Origin: Streptomyces sp. CB02366
Lineage (GTDB): Bacteria > Actinomycetota > Actinomycetes > Streptomycetales > Streptomycetaceae
Direction of reading: 5' to 3'
NCBI RefSeq assembly: GCF_001905905.1
Contig: NZ_LIVT01000002.1
Coordinates: 496,001-560,000 of the forward strand
Length of the DNA stretch: 64,000 nt
Below the pieces are notes generated by a model. That model saw only the letters and a list, made by a program, of their open reading frames with translations. It was not told where the DNA came from and did not search any database. The translations under genes were made by a program, and so were the position numbers. Positions 49,783 to 59,042 of the stretch are shown here, piece by piece. Position 1 is the first letter of the stretch. Each line of letters opens with the position of its first letter.

Positions 49783-50643
49783 CTACGCCGCCTTCAGCTC
49801 CTGCCGCTGCCGGCCGAGCCCTTCCACCTCCAGCTCCACCACGTCGCCCGCCCTCAGGTAGGGCTTCGGCTCGGGCTGCCCCATCGCGACCCCGGCGGGC
49901 GTACCGGTGTTGATCACATCGCCCGGGTAGAGGGTCATGAAGTGGCTGAGGTAGCGGACGACCTCGCCGACCGGGAAGATCTGCTCGGCCGTGGTGCCGT
50001 CCTGTCTCAGCTCGCCGTTGACCCACAGGCGCAGCGGCAGGGCCTGCGGGTCGGGCACCTCGTCGGCGGTGACCAGCCAGGGGCCCAGCGGGTTGAACGT
50101 CTCGCAGTTCTTGCCCTTGTCCCAGGTGCCGCCGCGCTCGATCTGGTACTCGCGCTCGGAGACGTCGTGCGCCGTCGCGTACCCGGCGATGTGCGCGAGT
50201 CCCTGCTCGGCCGTCTCCAGGTAGCGGGCGGTGCGCCCGATGACGACGGCCAGCTCGACCTCCCAGTCCGTCTTGCGGCTGCCGCGCGGCACGAGCACCG
50301 TGTCGTCGGGCCCGACGACGGTGTCGGGGGCCTTGAAGAACAGGATCGGCTCGGCGGGGATCTGCGCACCGGCCTCGGCGGCGTGGTCGTGGTAGTTCAG
50401 CCCGATGCACACGATCTTGCCGATGCGGCCGAGGGGCGGGCCGACCCTCAGCCCCGTGGCGTCCAGGGCGGGGAGGACGCCGGGCGCGTCGGCGGCGGCC
50501 CGTACCCGGTCGAGAGCGGAGGCGTCGGCGAGCAGGTCGCCGTCGATGTCGGGGACGATCCCCGACAGGTCGCGCAGTGTCCCGTCGCGGTCGAGAAGTG
50601 CGGGGCGCTCGGCGCCCGCCGTACCGACTCGAAGCAGCTTCAA
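49783..50643 (-). CDS. Fumarylacetoacetate hydrolase-family protein
   Basis: 286 residues. Family signatures: GKIVCIGLNYHDHAAEAG, ILFFKAPDTVVGPDDTV, KTDWEVELAVVIGRTARY with the metal-binding Glu residues, YQIERGGTWDKGKNCETFNPLGPWLV, and VINTGTPAGVAMG. Typical members cleave or decarboxylate 2,4-diketo acids in aromatic or sugar degradation. The TTG start at 50643 has GAGGAG upstream. It converges on the UPF0303 gene, and its substrate may belong to the same sugar-acid pathway, which is inference. Confidence 0.9.
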   Translation of the reverse strand: MKLLRVGTAGAERPALLDRDGTLRDLSGIVPDIDGDLLADASALDRVRAAADAPGVLPALDATGLRVGPPLGRIGKIVCIGLNYHDHAAEAGAQIPAEPILFFKAPDTVVGPDDTVLVPRGSRKTDWEVELAVVIGRTARYLETAEQGLAHIAGYATAHDVSEREYQIERGGTWDKGKNCETFNPLGPWLVTADEVPDPQALPLRLWVNGELRQDGTTAEQIFPVGEVVRYLSHFMTLYPGDVINTGTPAGVAMGQPEPKPYLRAGDVVELEVEGLGRQRQELKAA

Positions 50644-50861
50644 CGGTCCAACTCCTCTTGGTCGAGGTGTGGCGTCCCGCGGCGGAGTGCGGCCGACGCG
50701 GGACGTGGCCGATCGTCCAAGAGACGCGATGGGTCCGCAAGACCTCGTTCACCCAGTGGACCGGCGCGCGGCCGGGCCGCGGGGCCGCGCGGTGAACGCG
50801 GCGGGCGCACCGGGGCCCGCCCGGCGGGCGCTCGGCGGGCCGGGCGGGCTCGGCGTACGGA

Positions 50862-51629
50862 TCACGCGGCGGTGGCCACGGAGCCGCCGACCGGCGCGTC
50901 CCGGTACAGCCAGGCCCGCTCGACCGCGGTCCACGTCGTGGTGGTGACGACGTACAGGGCGGCGGCCAGCGGGACGACCGCCACCGTGATCAGGGTGAAG
51001 AACGACAGCAGCGGCATGAGCGTCGTCATCGCGCCCATGCCGGGCACGGGCTGCCCGTCCGGGCTGGTGGGGGGCGTCGCCGGGTGGGCGGTCATCTGCC
51101 GCTTGGTACGTCCGTAGGTGAACGTGGCGACGGCGGCGACGATCGCGAAGATCCCGAGGTAGACCAGCCCCTGACCGCCGAACATCCCGCCGTGCGCGAG
51201 GGCGTCGTGCCAGCGTCCGCCGAGCGGTGCGCCGAGCAGGTCGTGGGCGAGCAGCGCGTTGGGCTCGCCGCCGATCGAGCCGCTGGAGAACAGGTGGTAC
51301 AGGAGGAAGAAGGCGGGCATCTGAAGGAGGCTCGGCAGACAGCCGGAGAGCGGCGACACCTTCTCGGCGGCGTGCAGCTCCATGATCGCCTTCTGCATCC
51401 GCTCGGGGTTCTTGCCGTGCTTCTCGCGGAGTTCGGCGATCTGCGGCTGGAGCCGGCCGCGGGCCTTCTGCCCCCGCGCGGCGGCCCGCGACAGGGGGTG
51501 GACGGCGAGCCGGACGAGGGCGGTGAACAGGACGATCGCGGCGGCGGCGGAGGCGGTGTGGAAGAGCGGCTGGAGCAGATCGGCGAGGGAGCCGACCAGG
51601 CTCGCGAAAGCGGACAGGAACGCGGACAT
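50862..51629 (-). CDS. yidC: YidC/Oxa1-family membrane protein insertase (second copy type)
   Basis: 255 residues with five hydrophobic segments. Typical Oxa1 features: IVLFTALVRLAVHPLSRAAARGQKARGRLQPQIAELREKHGKNPERMQKAIMELHAAEKVSPLSGCLPSLLQMP-type cytoplasmic loop and the conserved Arg in the first helix. Streptomyces chromosomes carry a main YidC near the origin; this is a shorter paralogue without the large N-terminal domain. It lies downstream of a DUF6412 gene, a pairing common in actinobacteria. It inserts membrane proteins, and specific clients are unknown. Confidence 0.88.
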   Translation of the reverse strand: MSAFLSAFASLVGSLADLLQPLFHTASAAAAIVLFTALVRLAVHPLSRAAARGQKARGRLQPQIAELREKHGKNPERMQKAIMELHAAEKVSPLSGCLPSLLQMPAFFLLYHLFSSGSIGGEPNALLAHDLLGAPLGGRWHDALAHGGMFGGQGLVYLGIFAIVAAVATFTYGRTKRQMTAHPATPPTSPDGQPVPGMGAMTTLMPLLSFFTLITVAVVPLAAALYVVTTTTWTAVERAWLYRDAPVGGSVATAA

Positions 51630-51841
51630 GGGTGAGCCCTCCGGGGGTCTCGTCGTGCCGGGGGTAGCTGCGGAAGGGCAGGTACCGGGTGATCACTCGG
51701 CAGGACGACCGCGCGGAGCCGCGCACTCTTCACCTACGGAACCGCGCCCCGCTCGCGTACGGGAGCGGCGCTCGCGCACGCGCGGAAGCGGTACGGGATT
51801 CCTCGCGAAGGGTGCAAAGGCCCGGAGGGGTTCGGGATCCC

Positions 51842-52174
51842 CTACGCGGCGGCCGTCAGGAGGACGCGCCCGGGTGCGCGGGGCCTGGTGCGGCCCCGGG
51901 CGTCGGGGTCGCTCTGCGGGAGGAACGCGGTGCGCCGCTCCCGGTCCCTGATGGCCGTACGGACCCGGGTGCGGGGCACGGGGGGCGCGCAGCGGGCGCT
52001 GATGACGGCGCAGGCGAGAAGCGCCGTGCCGGCGGCGGCGGTGGCGGCGAGCGCGACGGCGGCGGAGAGGCTGCCGCCCTCGGCGAGGAGGATCTCGGTG
52101 AGGAGGAGGACGAGGAGCCCGGCGGGCCGGAGCAGCCGGGCGAAGGCGTCGCGCAGAGGGGTGGCGTCGCGCAT
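51842..52174 (-). CDS. DUF6412 small membrane protein
   Basis: 110 residues with two hydrophobic helices (LLRPAGLLVLLLTEILLA and AAVALAATAAAGTALLACAVISA) and an Arg-rich C-terminus ending LTAAA. It is encoded just upstream of the second yidC and may be an accessory factor. ATG 52174 is preferred; GTG 52186 is possible. Three copies of a 14-bp repeat lie in its leader. Confidence 0.72.
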   Translation of the reverse strand: MRDATPLRDAFARLLRPAGLLVLLLTEILLAEGGSLSAAVALAATAAAGTALLACAVISARCAPPVPRTRVRTAIRDRERRTAFLPQSDPDARGRTRPRAPGRVLLTAAA

Positions 52175-52197
52175 GGTGTGCGGCACCTCCCTCTCTC

Positions 52198-52239
52198 CTC
52201 GGGGGACTTCCCTCGGGGGACTTCCCTCGGGGGACTTCC
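52198..52239. repeat. 14-bp direct repeat, three copies
   Basis: CTCGGGGGACTTCC three times head to tail (52198, 52212, 52226), in the leader 24 bases upstream of the DUF6412 gene. It may be a regulatory or slippage-prone element. Confidence 0.95.
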
Positions 52240-52321
52240 CCGTACGGCTTCTCGTGCGGCCCCGGGGCTTCCTCGTACGGCTGGTGCGTGCCGGACGTCG
52301 GTGCGCGGGGCACTCACTTCG

Positions 52322-53869
52322 TTATACACGATGCCCGGACGGCCCCGGGTCAGACCGCAGGAGGACCTCGCTCTCCTCCTTCTCCTCCTTCTCCTCCGGC
52401 GGATCGTCGGCCAGCACCTCGGCGTCGGGGCGCGGGTCCGTGTCCGGGCCCCCGGCGAAGGTGACGGCGAGCGCGACGGCCAGGTTGGCGGCGAGGGCGA
52501 CGAGCCCGGCGTTCACCCCGCCCACCGGGTCGTTCCCGCTGAAGACGAGGGCGCAGACCGCGGCGACGCCGACGACCAGCCCGCTGAACGCGCCCCGGAA
52601 CGTGAGCCGCCGCCAGACGAGGGCGAGCAGCACCATCGGCAGGAGTTGGGCCATCCCCTCGTACGAGATGAGGGAGAGGCGTACGAGGGTGTTGGGCGCG
52701 GTGTACGTGAGCAGCAGCGCCAGCGAACCGGCCACGACCACGACGATCTGGGCGGCGGACTTCTGCCGCTCGGCGAAGCGCGGCAGGAGGGAGAGCACGC
52801 TGCGGCCCCACATCGTGCCGATGACCAGCATGAAGACGGCCATGGGCACGATGGAGGAGAGCGCGGCGGCGACCCCGATGACGCCGACGGCCCAGGCGGG
52901 CAGCGAGTCGACGACCAGCTTGAACAGGGCGAGGTTCGACTCCGCGCCGGTCAGCCCCGGGACCACGAACAGGGCGGCGAGCCCGAGCAGCATCGGCACG
53001 AAGAGCAGGACGTTGTAGGCGGGCAGGTACACGGCGTTGCGGCGCAGCGCGTCGGCGTTGCGGGCCCCGAGGTAGCCGGCGACGGTGGTGGGGAAGATGA
53101 CGACGGTCAGCGAGTTCAGGAACGTGGTGCTGATGAACCACAGCTCGCCGAGCCCGCTGTCGCCGCCCCCGTGCCCCGGGAACGTCAGCCACTCGCTCTT
53201 CTCGGCGACGAGCCGGTCGAGGAAGGCCCCGTACCCGTCGAAGTAGTGCAGCGGGACGTACAGCGCGAGGAAACCGAGCGTGGCGATGACCAGGACGTCC
53301 TTCAGCACGGACACCCAGGCGCTGCCGCGCAGCCCGCTGACCACGACGAAGCCGGTGGTGACGGCGAAGGCGGCGAAGTAGGCCCAGTTCAGGCCGACGG
53401 TCCCGTAGGAGACGGTGGAGAGCACCACGCCCATGCCGGTGATCTGGAGCTGGATGTACGGCAGGAGGAAGACGGTGGCCAGCACGGCGACGACGGCGCC
53501 GAGCCAGGGCCGGCCGAAGCGGTGGGCGACCATGTCGGTGATCCCGACGAGGCCGTGGCGGCGGGCGTAGCTCCAGAGCATGGGCCCGACGACGTACCCG
53601 AGCGCGTAACCGCAGGACATGTACGCGACGACGTACAGGACGGGGGCCCCGTAGTTGTAGCCCCAGCCCGCGGCTCCGAGGTAGCTGAAGCTGGTGTAGC
53701 CCTCGCCGGCCATCAGCACCCAGATGAAGACGGGCCCCAGGCTGCGCCCGCCCACGGACCACTCGGCGAGCCCGCCGCCTCCGCCGCGCCCGCGCAGGGC
53801 GAGGAGGCCGAGGGCGACGGTGGCCACCATGAAGGCGGCGAAGACGGAGGTGGCGACGACGGCGTTCAC
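52322..53869 (-). CDS. Sodium:solute symporter family transporter
   Basis: 515 residues with about 13 hydrophobic helices. SSS-family signatures: LAEWSVGGRSLGPVFIWVLMAGEGYTSFSYLGAAGWGY, CGYALGYVVGPMLWSYARRHGLVGITDMVAHRFG, and VAGYLGARNADALRRN. The last 50 residues are an acidic cytoplasmic tail with repeated Glu. The starting GTG overlaps the DUF3311 stop by 4 bases. SSS-DUF3311 pairs import monocarboxylates or similar small organic acids; the substrate here is unknown. Confidence 0.88.
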   Translation of the reverse strand: MNAVVATSVFAAFMVATVALGLLALRGRGGGGGLAEWSVGGRSLGPVFIWVLMAGEGYTSFSYLGAAGWGYNYGAPVLYVVAYMSCGYALGYVVGPMLWSYARRHGLVGITDMVAHRFGRPWLGAVVAVLATVFLLPYIQLQITGMGVVLSTVSYGTVGLNWAYFAAFAVTTGFVVVSGLRGSAWVSVLKDVLVIATLGFLALYVPLHYFDGYGAFLDRLVAEKSEWLTFPGHGGGDSGLGELWFISTTFLNSLTVVIFPTTVAGYLGARNADALRRNAVYLPAYNVLLFVPMLLGLAALFVVPGLTGAESNLALFKLVVDSLPAWAVGVIGVAAALSSIVPMAVFMLVIGTMWGRSVLSLLPRFAERQKSAAQIVVVVAGSLALLLTYTAPNTLVRLSLISYEGMAQLLPMVLLALVWRRLTFRGAFSGLVVGVAAVCALVFSGNDPVGGVNAGLVALAANLAVALAVTFAGGPDTDPRPDAEVLADDPPEEKEEKEESEVLLRSDPGPSGHRV

Positions 53870-54132
53870 GCGTCCCCGCCCCTCGGGCGGCCGGCCCGGT
53901 CCCGGGGGCCCCGGTCCGGCGGGCAGGGGCGCCGCTTCCGGCGGTCCGCCCGCCTGGTGAGCCCTACGGCGACCGGGGTGAGGAGGGTCGCCCCCAGGAG
54001 CCACACGAAGAGGAAGGGCACACCCCCCACCAGCGGCGTCACGCGGTTCACCAGGGGCAGCGCCGCGAGGTACAGGACATAGGGGACGAGCAGCCCCAGC
54101 AGCCAGGGGCGTCGTCTGATCACTCCGAACAC
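53866..54132 (-). CDS. DUF3311 small membrane subunit
   Basis: 88 residues with two helices (LLGLLVPYVLYLAALPLV and VPFLFVWLLGATLLTPVAVGL) and a basic tail. The length and its position immediately before a solute:sodium symporter are typical of DUF3311. GTG 54132 has AAGGTCC upstream. Confidence 0.82.
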   Translation of the reverse strand: MFGVIRRRPWLLGLLVPYVLYLAALPLVNRVTPLVGGVPFLFVWLLGATLLTPVAVGLTRRADRRKRRPCPPDRGPRDRAGRPRGGDA

Positions 54133-54410
54133 CCGGGGACCTTACGCCCCCGGCCCCGGCACACCGCTCACCGCGGCCGCATCGCGGTGGGCTTCCCCCC
54201 GGACGGCGAGGCGGCGGGGGTCCGGCCCCCGGGGTACACCCGGCCCCAGCGGGGCCGCGCGGGAGAGAGGAGAAGGGAAGCGGGGCCGCGGGGATCTTTC
54301 GGTGCGCCGGGCGCGACAGGGGCGGGCCCCGCCACCCTCCCGACCCCTCCCGCTTCCCCCGCCCCGACCTCTCCTCCCCGCCGCCGCCGTCCGGCAGTAC
54401 CGTGTGATTC

Positions 54411-55418
54411 ATGCGCCCCGACACGCCTGCCGACCACATCACCGAAGCCGAGCGCCTGCTCCGCACCGCGGCGCAGTACCCCGAGGACCGTGAACCGCTG
54501 GTCCTCCGAGCCGCGGCCCACCTGGAACTCGCCGGGGACCGCGCCCGCGCGAGCACGCTCTACGACGACCTGCTCGGGGCCCCCGGGTCCGGCGTCGAGA
54601 ACCCGCACCTGATCAAGGCCCTGAAGGCGGCCAACCTCTGGGAATACGGCCACGAGGCCGAGGCCCGGGCGATCATCGACGGAATCCGCGCGGCGGCCCC
54701 GCCGGACGCCGGGCCCTGGCAGATCGCCGCGGAGACCCTGGAGGCGCACGACGAGTTGGAGTCGGCGCACGACTTCTTCTCGACGGCGCTGACCCTGCTG
54801 CTGGCGCCCGGCGAGGAGGTCCCGTACGCCACGCAGTCCCTGCTGACCGGCCGTCACCGGGTGCGCCGACTGCTGGGGTTGGACCACGACGCGTGGGACG
54901 AGCTGGCCGGCGTGCTGCACACGGCCCCGGTACCCCTGGACGAGCTGCACGATCCGAAGCGCCTGTGGTCCCTGGGCTCCTCGGACCCGGTCGAACTGCG
55001 AGCCGAGATCGCCCGTCTCCGCGCGGAGTTGGGCAGCTACCGCACGGCGCTGTCCCGCCCGTTCCCGGTGGCCGTCCTGCACTGGCCGGAGAACGAACTG
55101 CGCGAACTGCTCGCCTCGTACCCGGAGTTGACCGAGGAGTACGTGGACCACGCCACCCACCTGAACCGCCTGGAGGCCGCACTCCGGGACCTCCACGCGG
55201 CGGGCGCCCCGAATCTGGGCATCGTGACGGGCACGGTCCCCTCGTACGAGGCGTTCGCCGCCTCGGAAGCCGCGCCCCCGGCGACCCCGGCCCTCCTCCC
55301 CCAGTACGCCACCACCCTCGCCGCCCGAGGCCGCGCCACCCCGTGGCCCCCGCCCCGCACGGCCGCCTGCTGGTGCGGCTCGGGGGAGGCTTACGGGGGG
55401 TGCCACGGGGGCGGGTGA
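54411..55418 (+). CDS. SEC-C motif protein with helical repeat region
   Basis: 335 residues. The first 200 are TPR-like helices (AERLLRTAAQYPEDREPLVLRAAAHLELAGDRARASTLYDDLL). The C-terminus carries a zinc-binding SEC-C motif, CWCGSGEAYGGCHG. SEC-C is the zinc finger of SecA and of many nucleic-acid-associated proteins. Cytosolic, function unknown. No clear ribosome site is present before ATG 54411, so a leaderless transcript is possible. Confidence 0.8.
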   Translation: MRPDTPADHITEAERLLRTAAQYPEDREPLVLRAAAHLELAGDRARASTLYDDLLGAPGSGVENPHLIKALKAANLWEYGHEAEARAIIDGIRAAAPPDAGPWQIAAETLEAHDELESAHDFFSTALTLLLAPGEEVPYATQSLLTGRHRVRRLLGLDHDAWDELAGVLHTAPVPLDELHDPKRLWSLGSSDPVELRAEIARLRAELGSYRTALSRPFPVAVLHWPENELRELLASYPELTEEYVDHATHLNRLEAALRDLHAAGAPNLGIVTGTVPSYEAFAASEAAPPATPALLPQYATTLAARGRATPWPPPRTAACWCGSGEAYGGCHGGG

Positions 55419-55549
55419 ACCACGCCTCCACCCGGCCCGGCCACCGGCCGCCGCCCGCGCGTCCGCGGGCGGCGGCTTTGCCCGTCCTGCCGGACGGGGC
55501 GGCGGGCACGCCAGACGACGGCTCGGATGACGCCCTCTTCGCCCCCCGC

Positions 55550-56326
55550 TCAGACCGGCGGCAGCAGGTCGCTCCCGCTGATCGTGTACGTCAGGGGGGT
55601 GGGGTAGGCGAAGTCAGGTTCCTTGTTCTCGCGGCGGCGCAGGCGGTAGAACTCCCGCGCCTGTTCGTCGGTCGCCGGGAGCAGGCGCTCGCCGCCGGGG
55701 AGGTGGGCACGGCCCGCGCCGGTGTAGCGCACCGGGGTCCTGGAGGTGCGGAACGTGATGCCCAGCCAGGTGTCGTCCGGTGCTCCGGTGGAGGTGTCCA
55801 GGATGATTCTGTGCCTGAGCCGGCGGTTCGCGGCGACGGAGAACACGACGGCACTGCGGTGCGCGAGAGGCAGTTCGAACCTCTCGTCGTCCGGTTCCTT
55901 GGCCTCGAAGACCAGTTTCCTCGGGGGGCCGGCCCCGGGGTTCCGGTAGCAGGAGAAGACCGCGATGAAGGAGCCGTCCGCCAGGTCGAGGGCCTGGTCG
56001 GAGTGGGCGCCCATGGTGGTGTACGCGTTCGTGTAGTTCTCGACCAGGGCGTTGTCGAAGGCCGTCGGAAGCGCCGCGCGTTCCTGGATACGGCGCGCCA
56101 GGCGGTCGTGCACCGGGCGGAAGCGCTGTGCCGGGGCGCTGTACCGGGTGGTCGTACGGACCAGGGGCGCGCGGCCCTCGGCGTCGATCCTGGTCAGCAC
56201 CGCGCCCTGCCGGCCCTTTCCCACGTCCTCCCACCGGACTGACGCCAGCAGTTCCGCGAAGGGGTTCTCCTCGGCGGGCAGGTCGTAGGAGCGGACGGCC
56301 TCCGTGAGTTCAGAGAGCGGGGGCAA
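55550..56326 (-). CDS. AlkB-like 2OG-Fe(II) dioxygenase, second of a pair
   Basis: 258 residues. The iron site of the 2-oxoglutarate dioxygenase fold is visible: ENYTNAYTTMGAHSDQALDL (HxD motif), the distal His in NRRLRHRIILD and the 2OG-binding Arg in WLGITFRTSRT. Spacing and the YTNAYTTMGAHSD wording are AlkB-like. The TTG start at 56326 has GGGAGA upstream and lies 17 bases inside the upstream gene, so the two are coupled. Target (nucleic acid, protein or small molecule) is unknown. Base composition is a little lower in GC than neighbours. Confidence 0.75.
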   Translation of the reverse strand: MPPLSELTEAVRSYDLPAEENPFAELLASVRWEDVGKGRQGAVLTRIDAEGRAPLVRTTTRYSAPAQRFRPVHDRLARRIQERAALPTAFDNALVENYTNAYTTMGAHSDQALDLADGSFIAVFSCYRNPGAGPPRKLVFEAKEPDDERFELPLAHRSAVVFSVAANRRLRHRIILDTSTGAPDDTWLGITFRTSRTPVRYTGAGRAHLPGGERLLPATDEQAREFYRLRRRENKEPDFAYPTPLTYTISGSDLLPPV

Positions 56327-57551
56327 CGTAGTCTCCCGTGTTCATGCTGAAGAGGAACGCGTCGCCGTAGTCGATGAACGAGGTCGTCCTGTTCTCCTCG
56401 GCGTACAGGCGGCGCAGTTCGTCCATGCCGTCCTGGGTGGGCGGGCCCAACTCCACCAGGTCTCCGCTCTTCTTGAGGTACGTCCGGCCGTCCTTGTGCA
56501 CCGCTTCGGCGGACGAGCAGCGCACCACGTATCCCAGGCGGGTCGGTAGTTGTTCGGCGTTCAGTGCGGAGGGCCGGACCTCGTGCGTGTACAGGCGGTT
56601 GGTGGACAGGGGCATGAAGAAGACCGAGCCCGGGTGGAGCGTGATGCCGAACTGCGGGGGGAGAGGGGCTCCGGCGCGTTCCGCGGCCGGGTCCTTGAGG
56701 CGGAAGCGGAGCCGGGTCAGCGCGCTGACGCCCTTCACCCCGCGGTCGAAGGGGTCGGTGGAGGACGGGTGCAGTGCGTCCAGGCCGTCGTAGAAGGTGC
56801 AGAAGGCCATGACGCCGTTGGCGGGCATGTCCTTCGTCTTGTCGGCGTGGGAGGAGATCTTCGCCTTGGACTGCTTGCGCTCGGGTGTGGCGGAGGCGTT
56901 GTGGTAGATCTGCGCGAGCACGTGGTTGAGCGGTGCGTGGTTCCGGAAGACGGTGGCGGCTTCGCGGTTCAGCTCCTCGACGATGTGCGTGTCGGTGGGG
57001 CGGAAGTTCTCGGTCGGTCCCGAGAGGTTGGTGGAGCACCGGAGCAGGCGAAAGTGCCGTTCTTCGCCGTCCCGGGTCACGGGCGTCAGGTAGATGCCGC
57101 TGCGACGGGCCGTAACGGGCTTGGTGGACTCCGTCAGGGACTGGAAGACGTGCTCTCCGCTGATACGTCCGAAGTAGTCGGCGTCGGGGTCGAAATAGCG
57201 GCGGTAGTACACGCCGAGGCCGTGCACGCGCAACGGGAGCCGGCCGAGGCCGACGACCGGCCACGGTTCGCGGGCGCCCCCGTCGGCGCTCCCGTCGTAG
57301 CCGTACGAGAGTTCCCGGACGACGAGGACCCGGTCCGCCGCATCGAGGCGGCTCCTCCGGACGGCGGAGATGTCGCCGCACAGGTACACGGTCTTCCCGG
57401 CGAGGGCGGCTGTCCCGGAGCCGATCTCCTCCGGTGTGGTGACCGTTCCGAAGAAGCCCTCGACCGAGGCGTCGTCGCGCAGCGCCGGGGGCGCGACCAG
57501 GAGGTGGTTCGCCTCCTCGATACGGGCCTCGTCCAGCTCCGTCGCGTGCAT
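56310..57551 (-). CDS. AlkB-like 2OG-Fe(II) dioxygenase, first of a pair
   Basis: About 413 residues from ATG 57551 (ATG 57590 adds 13). The first 180 residues are an unknown N-terminal domain (VYLCGDISAVRRSRLDAADRVLVVREL, GLGVYYRRYFDPDADYFG). The dioxygenase core follows: LNHVLAQIYHNASA, then KISSHADKTKDMP with the HxD motif, GSVFFMPLSTNRLYTHEVRPS with the distal His, and RLGYVVRCSSAE with the 2OG Arg. All iron ligands are present. A unique long N-terminus and coupling to another dioxygenase set it apart from DNA-repair AlkB. Substrate unknown. Confidence 0.72.
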   Translation of the reverse strand: MHATELDEARIEEANHLLVAPPALRDDASVEGFFGTVTTPEEIGSGTAALAGKTVYLCGDISAVRRSRLDAADRVLVVRELSYGYDGSADGGAREPWPVVGLGRLPLRVHGLGVYYRRYFDPDADYFGRISGEHVFQSLTESTKPVTARRSGIYLTPVTRDGEERHFRLLRCSTNLSGPTENFRPTDTHIVEELNREAATVFRNHAPLNHVLAQIYHNASATPERKQSKAKISSHADKTKDMPANGVMAFCTFYDGLDALHPSSTDPFDRGVKGVSALTRLRFRLKDPAAERAGAPLPPQFGITLHPGSVFFMPLSTNRLYTHEVRPSALNAEQLPTRLGYVVRCSSAEAVHKDGRTYLKKSGDLVELGPPTQDGMDELRRLYAEENRTTSFIDYGDAFLFSMNTGDYVAPAL

Positions 57552-57862
57552 CCGGCGGCACCTGCCCTTCGCGGGATTCGGCGGGTCCATCGGAACCGTC
57601 GGGGGTACGGCGATGGCCCGCGCCCCTTCCTTGACGTGCGCGGCTTCTCCGGCAAGGGGGCGGGCCGGCGGAGCCCGATGCTCTCATGGGGCCCGAGGAC
57701 GGGCAAAGGCGTTCTGCACCAGGGGTGTTGTGGGCGTGACGGCCGGTGCGGATTCGGCAGCGGTACCGCTTACGGCCCCTCTTCCTCCCGTATCACCGTG
57801 CCGCCCGGAACCTGATCGCCGTTCCCGTTCGTCCTGTGGGGGGACCGAGCGGATGGGACGGC
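57552..57862. promoter_or_regulatory. Divergent region between dioxygenase pair and EEP hydrolase
   Basis: About 310 bases without a supported gene, less GC-rich than surrounding DNA. A perfect 12-bp palindrome AGCGGTACCGCT lies at 57759-57770. Promoters could not be assigned. Confidence 0.4.
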
Positions 57863-58843
57863 ATGGCGGAGTGGGCGGAACCTGGCGCGGCGGCAAGGCC
57901 CTCGCCCCCTGGTGCGCGGGGCGGTCGGCACGGGTGGGCGGTCGCCGGGACCGCCGTGGTGGTGGCCGGGATCCTGGCGTTCCATCGGGCGGTGCCGAAC
58001 ACGCCGGGGCGGGTCGGGAGCCTGCTGGAGTCCTTCCTGCCCTGGCTCGGGGTGGTCGTCGCTCTGCTGTCGGCGGTCGCCCTGGTGCGGCGGTCCGCCG
58101 TCGCCCTGGTGGCGGTGCTGCTGCCCGTGGCGGCCTGGGTGCACCTCTTCGGCGGGCTGCTTCTGCCCGGGCCGGGCGGCGGAGGGCGGGAGTTGGTGGT
58201 CGTCCAGCACAACGTCGGCGACGAGAACCGCGATCCGGCCGGAACCGCCCGGACGTTGATCGGGGCCGGGGCCGACCTGGTCGCGTTGGAGGAGCTGGTC
58301 GATCCACAGCTGGCGGTGTACGAGAAGGCCCTCGCCTCCGGCTATCCGCATCACGCCGTCCGGGGAACCGTGGGCCTCTGGTCCAAGTACCCCCTCAGCG
58401 GTGAGCGGTTGGTGGACGTCAAGCCCGCGGGCATTCCCGAAGGGTGGAGCCGCGGCGTACGTGCCGTGGTGCACTCGCCGTACGGGAACGTCGCCGCGTA
58501 CGTCGCCCACCTGCCCTCCGTGCGGATCGGGGCGGGCGGGCTCGCGTCCGAGCGGCGGGACGAGAGCGCCCGGCTCCTGGGGCACGCCATCGCCGCCGAG
58601 CGGACCGGGGCGGTGATCCTCCTCGGCGATCTCAACGGGACGGTGGAGGACCGGGGGCTGGCCCCGCTCACTTCGCGGTTGAACACCGCGGAGCGCGGTT
58701 TCGCCTTCAGCTTCCCGGCCGCCTTCCCGGTGGCCCGGATCGACCAGGTCATGGCCCGTTCCGCCGCCGTCACCCGCGTCCGGACGCTGCCCGCCACCGG
58801 CAGCGACCATCTTCCCGTCGTCGCCCGCGTCGCCCTGGAGTGA
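57863..58843 (+). CDS. Membrane-anchored endonuclease/exonuclease/phosphatase-family hydrolase
   Basis: 326 residues. Three N-terminal helices (AVAGTAVVVAGILAFH, FLPWLGVVVALLSAVALV, VALVAVLLPVAAWVHLFGGLL) are followed by an EEP domain facing outside: VVVQHNVGDEN, VALEELVD with the metal-binding Glu, VILLGDLNGTVEDRG with the DxN motif, and ATGSDHLPVVARV with the SDH motif. All catalytic residues are present. Such proteins cleave phosphodiesters outside the cell. The start is taken as ATG 57863. Confidence 0.85.
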   Translation: MAEWAEPGAAARPSPPGARGGRHGWAVAGTAVVVAGILAFHRAVPNTPGRVGSLLESFLPWLGVVVALLSAVALVRRSAVALVAVLLPVAAWVHLFGGLLLPGPGGGGRELVVVQHNVGDENRDPAGTARTLIGAGADLVALEELVDPQLAVYEKALASGYPHHAVRGTVGLWSKYPLSGERLVDVKPAGIPEGWSRGVRAVVHSPYGNVAAYVAHLPSVRIGAGGLASERRDESARLLGHAIAAERTGAVILLGDLNGTVEDRGLAPLTSRLNTAERGFAFSFPAAFPVARIDQVMARSAAVTRVRTLPATGSDHLPVVARVALE

Positions 58844-58880
58844 GGGGCGGGCACGGCTCAGGGGCGCGCTCGCCCTCCTA

Positions 58881-58940
58881 CCGGACTGCCGGGCTGCCGG
58901 ATTGCCGGGCTGCCGCCGGACTGCCGAGCTGCCGGGGCTG
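58881..58940. repeat. Short GCTGCCGG-type direct repeats
   Basis: The stretch is a string of GGACTGCCG, GGGCTGCCG and GGATTGCCG units of nine to ten bases, at least six copies, in the gap after the EEP gene. No gene. Confidence 0.75.
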
Positions 58941-59042
58941 CGGTACGCCGGCCGACGAGGGCTGCTGCCGCGGCATCCGGAGCCGGCTCCCGGTCGGGCG
59001 CGATCGGCGGGCGCCCTCAACAGCCGTCTGTTTTGCTGGCGT

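Noticed and set aside
51689..54082. A 797-codon plus-strand open frame opposite the symporter genes
   Set aside because: Antisense to membrane proteins with clear SSS and DUF3311 features; composition is typical of shadow frames.
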